From Parietaria judaica (taxonomy: Eukaryota; Streptophyta; Magnoliopsida; Rosales; Urticaceae), in the NCBI GenBank assembly GCA_954871525.1, contig OX940865.1, forward strand, positions 9,146,106 through 9,210,105: 64,000 nucleotides of DNA, written 5' to 3'. The translations under genes and the position numbers were made by a program. The notes below the pieces were generated by a model that saw only the letters and a list, made by a program, of their open reading frames with translations, had not been told where the DNA came from and made no database searches. Numbering within the stretch: the stretch's first letter is position 1; every line of letters begins with the position of its first letter. Below are positions 37,916 to 48,377 of the stretch, piece after piece.

Positions 37916-40900
37916 ATGGAGAGCCAGACCGACGCCACAGCCGCCCAGCCAGCGCCCACCGTCGCCGGCGAAGACCCTCGTCGGGGTCGTCCGAGTCCGG
38001 CGAGGCGAATGGAGGAGGAGGGCAGCGTTCGTGGCTGCGAGGAGGAGCAGGGAGCCGCGGGCTCGCCTGCGCGGGCGATTGGCGAGGTCGGCCAAGCCCT
38101 AGGCGGCGCCGCGCGGTTCGCCGCCGACGGAGGAGGGCCCCGCGAGGTCCGGGGGGCCGCTGCGAGTCCGTCGGTGCCGGTGGCACTTGGTGGTGAGGTC
38201 GGTGGAGAGCGGGCGGAGTTGCACCGCCCGCGGGTCCTAGGCGAGGTCGGGCTCGCCCTCGCCGGCGCGGGGGAGCCTGCCGTCGCCGGAGGCGGCCCGT
38301 GCGGGGCTCGGGGTGTTCGGGCGACCTCGTCTGCGCGGTCGCCTGAAGCCGAGGCGACTGGTGGCGGTCGGGCTGGGCCGAGCTCCTCGCGCGGGTCGCG
38401 CGAGTCCGAGCTCGCCCTTGTCGGAGCGGATCTTGCTGCCGTGGCCGGCGCGAGATCCTCCGAGGGCCGAGGGGTTCCGGCGGCCCATTCTGCGGGTTCG
38501 CCGTCCACGTGCGTCGTCGGGGGAAGTCGGGCGGCGTCGGTCCCCTCACGGGCCTCCGACGGGGCCGGTGATGGCATGGCGGGGCCTCCCCTCGCCGGGG
38601 TTGGCTCTGTTGCGATTTGGGAGGCCCGGGTGATCTGGTCGGGAGCGGCGAGGAGTCGCTCCGAGGCCGGAGGTGGCGAGTGGGCCCGGGGCGGCCCGGG
38701 CGAGTTCGGCGAGGACGAGGCCGTTCGTGGTGGGGCCCGGCGGTCTTCTCCCGCCGATGTCCGCCTCCCTGAGGTCCGGGGAGGTGGCGTTGCTGGGTCC
38801 GTGGTGGGGCCGCTCTCCGGGAGGGTGGCCGGTGGTCGTGGTGCCGAGGTTCCCTCTTCGGGAGCCATCGGTCCCGCCGGGTTCCCCGTGGGCCCAAACT
38901 TTTTCAGTTTGGGTTCCGGGCGGGTTTCCGTCAGTGAGGGTGCGTTGATTCTGTTCCCTCCTTTTTCAGGTGGGGTCCGCGCCCTAATTCTTGGTCCGGG
39001 TGCAGAATTCGAAATTTCTGCTCCGGAAATATCCCGGGACTTTTCAGCTTCCGGGTGGGCCCGGCCCTCGGTGCCAGCCTCTTCGGCTGGCGTTGGCGGG
39101 CCATTCTCTTCCCCTCTCGGCGGGGTTCCGAGAGGGCATTCTTCGTTGTTGCCTCCGGCGGGGGAGCCGGAGACCCGTTTGACTGTTGCAGGTACCCGCC
39201 CTATGGCCATTGGCGCGAGCGGATCGCGTCATAGAGCCGTCATAGCAGGCGGGTCATGTCCGATTTTTCATCGGAATGCGGGGAGGCGGGTTGATCCTGA
39301 GCAGGAGGCTCCTACTCGGTTTTGGTTTGATCCGCCCTTGGATTGCTCGGATATCGATGTCCCGAGCGCTGTTTCCCCCGATGATCTGGAGGAGTTCTAT
39401 CGGGATGAGGAGCTGGTCCCCGTCGAGGGTGTCTGCGCGCCGTCGGAGGGCTCCTTGCCCAGCTGTCCTCCTGACGGGATGGTGGCGGTGCCTTTGGAGT
39501 GCATTCGTTTTGGGTTTACTCTCCCAATCCCTCCATTGCTGGAGGAGATTTTGGTCCGCACCGGCTTGCATCCGATCCAGCTCGGCCCGGATGCCTGTCG
39601 GTTTATCGCCGGGTGTTACTCGATGTGGCGGGAGGAACGTGGTCGCGCCCTTTCGGCTGACCAACTTTTTCAGTTCTTCATGCTCCGCCTCTATTGGGGT
39701 ACGCGGGGTCTCGAAAACTGGTGTGTCCTGGATTCTGATCAGGGCGTTGGTGTAGCTGGCCTTCATCAGTATTCGGACCCCGATTGGCATAGTCGCTGGG
39801 TGTGGGTCCCGTGTGGTCTTTTGGGGTCCGTTCCCCGGCGGCTAGTTCCGCCTCCGCCCCGTTCTCGCCCGACTTTCGGGAGTTTTGACTTCGGCAGCCT
39901 TTTTATGTCAAGGTTGTTAACTCCCGGATATTTCGCTCCATTTCTGGAGCGGTCGGCGTGGGTTTCATCGGGGTGGCTTCCGGCCGATCGTCTGTTGGTA
40001 CCGCGCTGGGCTTCTTTGGAGGGGTCCCAGTCTTTTCACGGTTTCTTTTTCACTTTGCTGGTCTGCCTCGTAACTTGATTCGTCTTGCTTCTAACTCTGT
40101 TTTTGCTTTTTGCAGGTATGGCTGGAGAAGACAACACTGGCGATTCCGGGAGGACCGTCTCTGGGGTGTTGGTGCGCCGAACCCGTCGACCGGCGCGGGC
40201 CACCGGAGATGATGAGGAGCGTCGCCGGGTGAGGGGGACCCATTCTCGGGGGAAGGCCCCGAGTTCTGCTGCGGGCGCGTCGTCGTCGCACGCGGCGGCT
40301 CACGAGCCCTCCATTTTTGACTATGCTCCTCCGTTCGGGGAGCTTGGCGCGGCCGGACAGACCCTGCCTCCGGTATTTTCTGCTTCTCTGTACGACTTGT
40401 TCAGTCGCTCTTGTCTTTTCGCTTTGACTCATTCTTTTTGTCTTTTTGCAGGTTCCCTCGGTGTTTCCTCCTAGCGGTACCGAGTTCCCGGTTCCACCTC
40501 GCGATCTCCGGGTGGACGCCGTCTATATGCAGGAGATTGCTTCTCTTCGCGCCCGTAATGCCTCCCTGGAACGCGAGAACCAGGAGTATCGGTCTCGGGC
40601 CGAGATCTCACCGGGCGGGATGACAACCGCCCTCCGTCTGCTTCATGAGGCCTAGGAGACTCGGGAGCGATTGGCGGGCCAGCTGGCTCGCGGCTCCGTG
40701 GAGTACCACCGGACGGCTTCCGCGCTTATCTCAACGCGGAGCCGTATTGCAGCGCTGGAGGCCGATCTTCGGGATACGCGGAGCAGCCTGTCGAAGGTCG
40801 CGGATACCCGCTTCTGGGAGGGCTTTGTCTCCGTCTTCATCTCCTTGGCGATGTCTAACCAAGGAGTCCCGCTCTCTGTTGCCTTCCTGACGGAGCAGTA

Positions 40901-41099
40901 TCAGCTCCCAGATCATGTTAGGGCGACACTGGAGCCCTATGTGGCGGCGATCCCGGCTCCTCCTCCGGCGGTCCATCCCGATCCTCTGGCAGCGCTGGCG
41001 GGGTTCGGCGATCCCGCCGCCGGCTACATCGGTGCGTATGATGCTACTGGTAGCAGCACGGGCGAGTTCCCGCACTTCGGGGGCCACGGAGTAGAGTAG
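37916..41099 (+). CDS. Antisense gene of the Tat element (aORF), putative Transposase_28-like domain
   Basis: On the strand opposite gag-pol, between pol and the 3' LTR. A long GC-rich frame runs from the ATG at 37916 to beyond 39990. Its first 430 residues are Gly/Ala/Pro/Arg-rich. It then carries a conserved-looking domain at about 39490-39690 (FGFTLPIPPLLEEIL, RTGLHPIQLGPDACR, FQFFMLRLYWG) that resembles the Pfam family of putative gypsy-type transposon proteins. Further exons are 40116-40372 (after a TTTTTGCAG acceptor) and 40452-41099 (after another TTTTTGCAG). The last is heptad-rich and likely coiled coil, with an in-frame TAG at 40653-40655. Tat elements are known to carry such antisense frames; their function is unknown. 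The donor of the first intron is not settled. The in-frame stop suggests damage or readthrough. Confidence 0.6.
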
Positions 41100-41538
41100 C
41101 GCTCTTTTTTGTATTATTATTATTTTTTTTGTAGTCTTCACCGCCTGTGGTGGGGTTTTGACTGACGCCTTCTGGGCACGGCTTTGTATATATTTGACTT
41201 TAGTTGCCATTTTGTATACCACGTCTCTTCGTGCCTCGATTGAGGTTGCGTCGGCTTTATTTCGCTGTTTCGTGTTGGTTTCCGCTTTTCTCGGTTTTAC
41301 CCCTTCTTTCTTTTGCTGCAGGTATCTATTATCCCAGGCGGTTCGGCTCAGCTTCCGGTTCTTATACCGGTGGTGGTTTCGACGTATCTGACGTACTTCG
41401 CGCCTTTCGAGATAGATCGCCGACCCCCCGAGCTTTGTTGGGCTTTCTTCGGGGTGGTCTTTATCCGACTTCGTTCTTAGATGCCCGAGCAGGTGGGGTT
41501 GGAGTCCCGGTCTGGTCGGGGCTTCGTACTGTGAGGAC

Positions 41539-42456
41539 GCCTGTGAGGCGTTTGGTTTCTCCGAAGTCGGCGCTTTATGATGCGGCTTACTGTCTCGGGT
41601 GCCGAGGTTGGCGCCTAGGAGGGCGGCTTACAGTTTCGGACTTAGCGCCTGAGCAGGCCGGATCGAGGTCCGGGCCGTGCTAGGACTTGTGCCGGGAGGA
41701 CGCTTGTGAGGCGTTTGGCTTCCCGAAGTTGGCGCCTGGGAGGGCGGCTTACTGTCTCGGGTGCCGAGGTCAGCGCCTGGGAGGGCGGCTTACAGTTTCG
41801 GACTTAGGTGCCTGAGCAGGCCGGATCGAGGTCCGGGCCGTGCTAGGACTTGTGCCGGGAGGACGCTTGTGACGCGTTTGGCTTCCCGAAGTTGGCGCCT
41901 GGGAGGGCGGCTTACTGTCTCGGGTGCCGAGGTCAGCGCCTGGGAGGGCGGCTTACAGTTTCGGACTTAGGTGCCTGAACAAGCGGGACCGAGGTCCGGG
42001 CTTTGTTTAGGGCCTTTGTTGCCGGGAGGACGCTTGTGAGGCGTTTGGCTTCCCGAAGTTGGCGCCTGGGAGGGCGGCTTACTGTCTCGGGTGCCGAGGT
42101 CGGCGCCTGGGAGGGCGGCTTACAGTTTCGGACTTAGGTGCCTGAACAAGCGGGACCGAGGTCCGGGCTTTGTTTAGGGCCTTTGTTGCCGGGAGGACGC
42201 TTGTGAGGCGTTTGGCTTCCCGAAGTTGGCGCCTGGGAGGGCGGCTTACTGTCTCGGGTGCCGAGGTCGGCGCCTGGGAGGGCGGCTTACAGTTTCGGAC
42301 TTAGGTGCCTGAACAAGCGGGACCGAGGTCCGGGCTTTGTTTAGGGCCTTTGTTGCCGGGAGGACGCTTGTGAGGCGTTTGGCTTCCCGAAGTTGGCGCC
42401 TGGGAGGGCGGCTTACTGTCTCGGGTGCCGAGGTCGGCGCCTGGGAGGGCGGCTTA
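41539..42456. repeat. 167-bp tandem array at the 3' end of gag-pol
   Basis: Copies of a GCTTGTGAGGCGTTTGGCTT-containing unit begin at 41539 (variant), 41702, 41865, 42032, 42199 and 42366. The spacings are 163, 163, 167, 167 and 167 bp, about 5.5 units. Each unit contains two GGCGCC(T)GGGAGGGCGGCTTAC words. The last unit runs into the stop codon of gag-pol (TAA, 42454-42456 on minus). Hypervariable tandem repeats in this position are known in Tat-lineage elements and can seed satellite DNA. Confidence 0.92.
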
Positions 42457-45400
42457 CTGGTAGTACTGCTTCAGGTGTTCGACGTTCCAGGGACGGGGAA
42501 TCTCCCTACCCCCCATCTCTTCTAGTCGGTAAGTTCCGTCTCTGATGACCTCGGTGACGCGGTAGGGGCCTTCCCACGTGGGCCCCAGAACTCCGGCCCC
42601 CTGGACTTGCGTGTTCTGCCCCACTTTCCTGAGGACGAGGCTGCCCTCAAGAAAGCGTCTTGCCTTGACCTTCGAATTGTAGTATCGTTCTACAATTCGC
42701 TTCTGGGCCGCCAGGCGGGTATATGCGTCGTTTCTCCTTTCTTCAAGGAGGTCGAGCTCGGCTCTTAGCGCTTCGGAGTTTCGCTCCGGGTCGTAGAGTT
42801 CGACCCGTGGCGATGGTACTGTGATCTCCGCGGGGAATGGAGTTTCACCCGTCGCGTTTCTGGCGGTGGTGCGGTATGCCCAGAGTACGGCTGGCATTTC
42901 TTCTGCCCATTTTCCTTTTTTCTCGTCGAGTTTCTTTTTCAGGATTGCCTTGATATCCTTGTTGACTGACTCGACTTGGCCGTTGGCTTGTGGGTAGACT
43001 GGGGAGGAATAAGTGTTGCTTATTCCGAGGTCTTGACAGAACGATCGGAGGTCCGAGTTGTTGAACTGTGTAGCGTTGTCGGTGATGATGGATTCGGGGA
43101 TTCCGTGTCGGCAGACTATGTTGCGCCAGATGAAATTCGTGGTGTTCGCCTGAGTGATTTTTGCCATCGGTTCTGCCTCGACCCACTTGGTGAAGTAGTC
43201 AATGGCGACTATGGCGTATTCCACCCCTCCTGGCGCTTTCGGGAGTTTTCCGATCAGGTCGATCCCCCATTTTGCAAAGGGACGGGGGACCATCACGGGG
43301 CAGAGTGGGACCGCCGGCTGTCGCGGGATCTGCGCGAACCTTTGGCATCTGTCACATCTTCGCGCCATTTCGGCGGAGTCTTTCTTGAGAGTGGGCCAGA
43401 AGTACCCTTGTTTCAGGGCCTTCAGAGCCAGAGATCGTCCAGCGTAGTGATTTCCACAAATTCCTTCGTGGATTTCGCGGAGGACTAGGTTGGCGTCTTC
43501 TTCTTCGAGGCATTTCAGGAGAGGTTGCATGAAACCTCGTTTGTAGAGTTCTCCGTTGTGCAACACATATCTCGTTGCTCGGAGCTTGAGTTGTCTGGCT
43601 TCTTTGCGATCGGCCGGGAGAGTACCGTGTTTCAGGTACTCTTTTACCGGGGTGGTCCAGCTTTCGCCGGGCCCGCTTGCCAGGGAGAGGATTTCTTTGT
43701 CAGTGGTTGGTGCTGTTTCTTTCTCGTGCCCCTTCGTCACTTCAATCTTGGTTGCGACATCGGGAGATTCGGGCCTCTTTATCGAAGGCTGGCGGAGGGC
43801 TTCGACCGGGACCTTTTTCAGTCCTTCGTCGCCTGCTCCGGAAGCGGCCCTTGCCAGGGCGTCAGCTTCCGAGTTTTCGTTTCGTGGAATCTGCGTGATT
43901 TCGTACCAGGATAGTGGCTCCAGGCTTCGTTTCGTTTCTGCCAGGTATGCCACCATGTGGGCCTCCTTTGCCTGGTATTCGCCTTCGACTTGCTTTACTA
44001 TCAGCTGGGAGTCGCAGTGGATTCGCAGGTTCTTCACCTGGAGTTTGTGTGCGATATGCAGTCCGGCTAGCAGTGCTTCGTATTCAGCCTCGTTGTTTGA
44101 AGCCTTGAACTCGAAGCGGAGGGCGTAACAGAGTTTTTCACCGTCGGGGTTGGTGAGGACCACCCCGGCCCCGGACCCGTGCATGTTTGAGGCGCCGTCG
44201 ACGTGGAGGTTCCAGGTCGGGCCGTCGGGAGTACTTTTTCTCTTTGGTGGCTTGGGCGCTTCGTCCACTGCTTCCTTGGTTTCGACCTCGGCGTCGTATG
44301 TGAACTCTGCGATGAAATCTGCCACGGCTTGGCCTTTGATGGCCACCCTTGTCTGGTACTCGACGCCGTATTCTCCTAGCTCTTGCGACCAGATAGCCAT
44401 TCGCGAGGAGGTTCCTTTGAGCAGTGCCTTTCGGACTGGGTGTTCTGTCCTTACGACTATCTGGTGAGCCTGGAAATATGGGCGGAGTTTCTTCGCGGTG
44501 GTAACCAGGGCTAGTGCCAGCTTCTCGATTTGCGTGTAACGCATTTCAGCGTCAAGGAGGGCCTTGCTGATGTAATAGATCGGCAGTTGCCTCTTGTCTT
44601 CTTCTCGGACCAGCACAGCGCTTACTGCTCGAGTTGACACCGAGAGGTAGAGGTAGAGTGATTCCTCTTCCTTAGGTTTTGACAGTAAGGGTGGTGATCC
44701 GAGGTAAGCTTTCAGCTCCTGGAAGGCTGCTTCGCACTTCTCGTTCCAGACAAAGTTCTTTCCACCCTTCAGGGCTTGAAAGAAAGGCTGGCATCGATCC
44801 GTGGCTTTTGAGACGAACCTTCCTAGGGCGTTGATTCTTCCGTTCAGGCTTTGCACCTCTTTGATCCGTTGTGGGCTTCTCATCTCGAGGAGGGCCTTGA
44901 TCTTCTCAGGGTTAGCCTCAATACCTCGTCTGTTGACGATGTATCCCAGGAATTTCCCGGACTCGACTCCGAAGGCGCACTTGGCTGGATTTAGCTTCAT
45001 CTGATACTTTCTCAGTAACAGGAATGTCTCTCGCAGGTCGTTGACGTGGTCTTCTTCTCGAAGACTTTTTACGATCATGTCATCCACGTATACCTCCATA
45101 GTCTTCCCAATTAGTGGGGCGAAAATCTTGTTGACCAGGCGTTGGTACGTGGCTCCGGCGTTCTTGAGTCCGAATGGCATGACTTTGTAGCAATAAAGTC
45201 CCCGATCAGTCACGAATGTCGTGTGTATCTGATCAGGCTTGTGCATTCGGATTTGATTGTACCCTGAGTAGGCGTCCATCATGCTCATGAGCTGGTGGCC
45301 GGCGGTGGCATCTACCAATTGGTCGATCCTTGGTAGCGGGAAACAGTCTTTAGGGCATGCTGCGTTGAGGTCGGAATAGTCTATGCAGATTCTCCATTTC

Positions 45401-48291
45401 CCGTTGGGATTTTTCACCATCACTACGATGGATACCCAGTCGGGATACGTTACCTCCTTGATGAAGTCGGCGGAGATGAGTTTGTTGACCTCTTCGCTGA
45501 TCGCCTGATATCGTTCGGGGTTGAAGGCACGCCGACGTTGGATCTTCGGCGTTCTTCCTGCTTCGATATTCAATCGGTGGACGGCGATTTCAGGGTCGAT
45601 GCCTGGCATGTCGGCGTGTGACCAAGCGAATACATCCTTGAATTCTCTTAAGCATGCGATCAGCCTGGTTTTGATCATGACTGGGAGTTGGGCCCCAATT
45701 GTGACCGTCCTTTCGGGCTGGTCTGCTGAGATTGGGATCTGCGTCACCTCCGACGATGGCTCCATGGTGGGCTTGCGCCTGTCATCCCGAGGATCCAGCT
45801 CACCAAACATCCTTGCGTTCCCGGGGTACTCGGGAAGTTCTTCCTCGAGTTGGCATATCGTATTGATAACCGACTCGTTCTTCCCGGGTTTGGTACCCTG
45901 GGCGTAGCAATTCCTGGATTCCTGCTGACTACCTTTCATAACTCCTATCCCATTTTCCGTTGGGAACTTGACGAGTAGATGAAAGGTAGATGCAATGGCT
46001 TGCAGTTTGTTGAGGCTGGGTCGTCCCAGAATGATATTGTAGGCCGAAGGTTGGTCTACCACCAGGTACCTGACCATCTTAGTGGTCAAAGCTCCGTCCT
46101 CGGATCCGAACGTCGTGGGTAGGGTGATGGCGCCCTCGGTGTAGACGGGCTTCCCGCTGAAACCGTAAAGAGGCGTCTTCACCGGTGTGGGGGTCAACCC
46201 TCCGAGGTTCATTTGGATCAAGGCGGATTTGAAGATAACGTCGGCGGAGCTCCCGTTGTCAATCAAAACTCGCCGGACTCGACTGTTGGCGACTAGTATA
46301 TCAGTCACGATGGCGTCGTTGTGCGGGTGAGAGATTCTTCGAGCCTCCTGCTCGGTGAAAGTGATTTCTTGACTGGGGAGCATGTGGGGTGCTCCTCCGA
46401 GGTGAGTGACATTGACTTGATGGACGTCAAAATCTTCCCCGAGGGACCTGGCGTATCGCTTTCGTTGATTGCACGAATCTCCGGTCTCAGGTCCGCCCAT
46501 GATGGTCGATATGACGTGGAACTGGGAAGGCCTGCCCTCTTCTGGCACTTTTCCAGCGCGAGACTGAATGGGGCTGTCTTCATGTTGGGGTCTGGTGTCT
46601 TGCTGACTCTGGTCACGGGCGTTCCCGTTTCCTGAGATTAGCTTCTTGACGAACTCCTTGAGTTGTCCGTCTTGAATCAGTTGCTCGATCTGCCTTTTCA
46701 GCTGATAGCATTCTGATGTCGTATGGCCGTGATCCTGGTGGTATTCACAGTATCGGCTCGTGTCTTTCTTGGCATTTTTCTTGAGTGGCGGCGGTCTCCC
46801 GAACTTATCTCCATGGAGGCTGAAGATCGTCGCGGGTGAGGCCGTCAGAGGAGTGAAGTTTGCGTCTTTCCGGAATTTATCCGTCCGTTTATGCAACGGT
46901 GGTCTGTTTCCGGAGTTGGGTTGTGGGTGCTGCTTTTTAGTCTGCGGTATGCCGCTACCACCTTTTTGGTTGTCGCGACTCCGATCGTCAGAGTTGAACT
47001 GGTTTCTTCCGCCGAAGTATTCGTCGACGGCAATGTCTTTGGCTGCCCTTGCCATCAATTCGGCCATTGATGCTGGCCTATCTTTGACAAGGGAGCGCGA
47101 GAAATCGCATAGCGGCAGGCCGTCGATTACTGCGGTAATGGCGTCGTCGTCTGTATAACTGGCGACTTTGTTTGATTCTTCGACGAACCTTTTCAGGTAC
47201 GTCTGTAATGTTTCGTCCCCGCGCTGCTTGAGAGTCCACAGGTAGGACTTTGGCTTACGCTGCGAGATTGAGCTGGCGAAACGCGAAGTGAATCGTTCTG
47301 CGAGTTCGTCGAAGGATCCGATGGACCCTTTCGGAAGGCGTTGGTACCATTCGAAGGCAAGGCCCGCAAGAGTGAGGCAGAAAGCCTGACACATTGTGGC
47401 GGGTGAACACTTCTTCACTCGCATGTTGAACTGGTATTGTACCAGGTGATACGTTGGGTCGGTAGAGCCGTCGTAGACGAGGTTTAGCGGGAACCTAAGA
47501 TCTCCGTCGAGGTCTTTGGCGAGCAGGTGATCCGCCAGAGGGGATATGTTTCCCTCGGCTAAGCTCCGTGTCACGGGGTTAGTGCTTTGGGCCGCCGTGA
47601 GCCTCTGCATTTCTCGTTCGAGGGTCTGGAGCTTGCTCTTGAGGTCCTCGTATGGCGGGGTTACCGCCTGAGTGCCTATTGCGCGGATGACATATTCTCC
47701 CCCCTGGTGTCGGGGGCGCCGAGAGTTGTCGGATCTCCTTGAGCTGCCGTCACTATCAGGTTCCTCGGGTTCGTGAGATCTTTCCCTTTTTCGGTTCTTT
47801 CGATGGTCTCTTTGTTGTCCGGCGTGGTTTAGGCTGTGCCGGAGATCCTCCTCGTCGTTTGGGGCATGTCTCTGTTGCCGACGTTCCCTTCGTCGACTTC
47901 TCGCATTGTTGGTGGCACCTTCGTACCCCCCGAGTCGATCAAAGGCTGATCGCCGGGTGGTTTGTGATTGTGCTGGCCCCTGAGAGTTTTCAGGAACGGG
48001 GCGTTCTTCGTTCTTCTCCTTCTGGGTGAGTTCGAGGGCTTCTTCAGGGCTTTCCTCCTCTCCTTCGTTGGCGTGCTTGCCTTCGAAGTGTTTGGAGATG
48101 AGTCCCGTCAGCCGGAAAAGGCTTTCTTCGACTCGGACCAACCTTTCCTCGTTGTGAGCTGACTCACGACGGGCGCTTGTCTCTGGCAGGATACGGACCT
48201 GCTTTCGACGAGCTTGGGTTTTGGCTCGAGTGTTTAGGATGATGCTCTCTGTGGGGTGAGAGGGCGTGCCCTCCGTCGATTGGGATGACAT
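42454..48291 (-). CDS. Ty3/Gypsy Tat gag-pol polyprotein, intact
   Basis: Single frame of 1945 residues. Gag lies at about 200-560, with a Cys/His motif CEYHQDHGHTTSEC at 515-528. The protease active-site stretch LIDNGSSADV is at 676-685. The reverse transcriptase spans about 900-1130, with YVDD at 1068-1071. A first RNase H-like region at about 1190-1330 has lost the usual catalytic pattern. A second, complete RNase H at about 1358-1490 has acidic residues in HVDGAS, NEAEYEALLAG, HCDSQL and NSEADALARA. Integrase has an HHCC finger (H1608, H1615, C1646, C1649) and a D-D-E core (GIDLIG, ITDNATQF, QVESVNK). It would copy and integrate the element. The dual RNase H is the Tat hallmark. No stop or frameshift is visible, so it may be coding-competent. 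Confidence 0.95.
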   Translation of the reverse strand: MSSQSTEGTPSHPTESIILNTRAKTQARRKQVRILPETSARRESAHNEERLVRVEESLFRLTGLISKHFEGKHANEGEEESPEEALELTQKEKNEERPVPENSQGPAQSQTTRRSAFDRLGGYEGATNNARSRRRERRQQRHAPNDEEDLRHSLNHAGQQRDHRKNRKRERSHEPEEPDSDGSSRRSDNSRRPRHQGGEYVIRAIGTQAVTPPYEDLKSKLQTLEREMQRLTAAQSTNPVTRSLAEGNISPLADHLLAKDLDGDLRFPLNLVYDGSTDPTYHLVQYQFNMRVKKCSPATMCQAFCLTLAGLAFEWYQRLPKGSIGSFDELAERFTSRFASSISQRKPKSYLWTLKQRGDETLQTYLKRFVEESNKVASYTDDDAITAVIDGLPLCDFSRSLVKDRPASMAELMARAAKDIAVDEYFGGRNQFNSDDRSRDNQKGGSGIPQTKKQHPQPNSGNRPPLHKRTDKFRKDANFTPLTASPATIFSLHGDKFGRPPPLKKNAKKDTSRYCEYHQDHGHTTSECYQLKRQIEQLIQDGQLKEFVKKLISGNGNARDQSQQDTRPQHEDSPIQSRAGKVPEEGRPSQFHVISTIMGGPETGDSCNQRKRYARSLGEDFDVHQVNVTHLGGAPHMLPSQEITFTEQEARRISHPHNDAIVTDILVANSRVRRVLIDNGSSADVIFKSALIQMNLGGLTPTPVKTPLYGFSGKPVYTEGAITLPTTFGSEDGALTTKMVRYLVVDQPSAYNIILGRPSLNKLQAIASTFHLLVKFPTENGIGVMKGSQQESRNCYAQGTKPGKNESVINTICQLEEELPEYPGNARMFGELDPRDDRRKPTMEPSSEVTQIPISADQPERTVTIGAQLPVMIKTRLIACLREFKDVFAWSHADMPGIDPEIAVHRLNIEAGRTPKIQRRRAFNPERYQAISEEVNKLISADFIKEVTYPDWVSIVVMVKNPNGKWRICIDYSDLNAACPKDCFPLPRIDQLVDATAGHQLMSMMDAYSGYNQIRMHKPDQIHTTFVTDRGLYCYKVMPFGLKNAGATYQRLVNKIFAPLIGKTMEVYVDDMIVKSLREEDHVNDLRETFLLLRKYQMKLNPAKCAFGVESGKFLGYIVNRRGIEANPEKIKALLEMRSPQRIKEVQSLNGRINALGRFVSKATDRCQPFFQALKGGKNFVWNEKCEAAFQELKAYLGSPPLLSKPKEEESLYLYLSVSTRAVSAVLVREEDKRQLPIYYISKALLDAEMRYTQIEKLALALVTTAKKLRPYFQAHQIVVRTEHPVRKALLKGTSSRMAIWSQELGEYGVEYQTRVAIKGQAVADFIAEFTYDAEVETKEAVDEAPKPPKRKSTPDGPTWNLHVDGASNMHGSGAGVVLTNPDGEKLCYALRFEFKASNNEAEYEALLAGLHIAHKLQVKNLRIHCDSQLIVKQVEGEYQAKEAHMVAYLAETKRSLEPLSWYEITQIPRNENSEADALARAASGAGDEGLKKVPVEALRQPSIKRPESPDVATKIEVTKGHEKETAPTTDKEILSLASGPGESWTTPVKEYLKHGTLPADRKEARQLKLRATRYVLHNGELYKRGFMQPLLKCLEEEDANLVLREIHEGICGNHYAGRSLALKALKQGYFWPTLKKDSAEMARRCDRCQRFAQIPRQPAVPLCPVMVPRPFAKWGIDLIGKLPKAPGGVEYAIVAIDYFTKWVEAEPMAKITQANTTNFIWRNIVCRHGIPESIITDNATQFNNSDLRSFCQDLGISNTYSSPVYPQANGQVESVNKDIKAILKKKLDEKKGKWAEEMPAVLWAYRTTARNATGETPFPAEITVPSPRVELYDPERNSEALRAELDLLEERRNDAYTRLAAQKRIVERYYNSKVKARRFLEGSLVLRKVGQNTQVQGAGVLGPTWEGPYRVTEVIRDGTYRLEEMGGREIPRPWNVEHLKQYYQ

Positions 48292-48354
48292 TCTCTGATT
48301 TGTGGGATCAGAGCGTCGTTCTGCTGGTGGGGTTGTTCAGAGGACTGACTTCGT

Positions 48355-48374
48355 GCCCCCTCCTTCTAGCGCCA
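48355..48374 (-). other. Gypsy primer-binding site
   Basis: On the element strand, TGGCGCTAGAAGGAGGG begins three bases after the 5' LTR end (..CATCAACA). TGG at the start fits pairing with a tRNA CCA end. I cannot name the tRNA with confidence. Confidence 0.65.
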
Positions 48375-48377
48375 AAA

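Noticed and set aside
37711..39210. 499-codon open frame on minus across the GC-rich antisense region of the Gypsy element
   Set aside because: Its composition is Pro/Arg/Ala/Ser-rich with no motif. It is the shadow of the plus-strand frame in very GC-rich DNA, where stops are rare.
41539..42456. CRISPR-like array
   Set aside because: Units are directly adjacent without unique spacers, in a plant retrotransposon. It is a simple tandem repeat.
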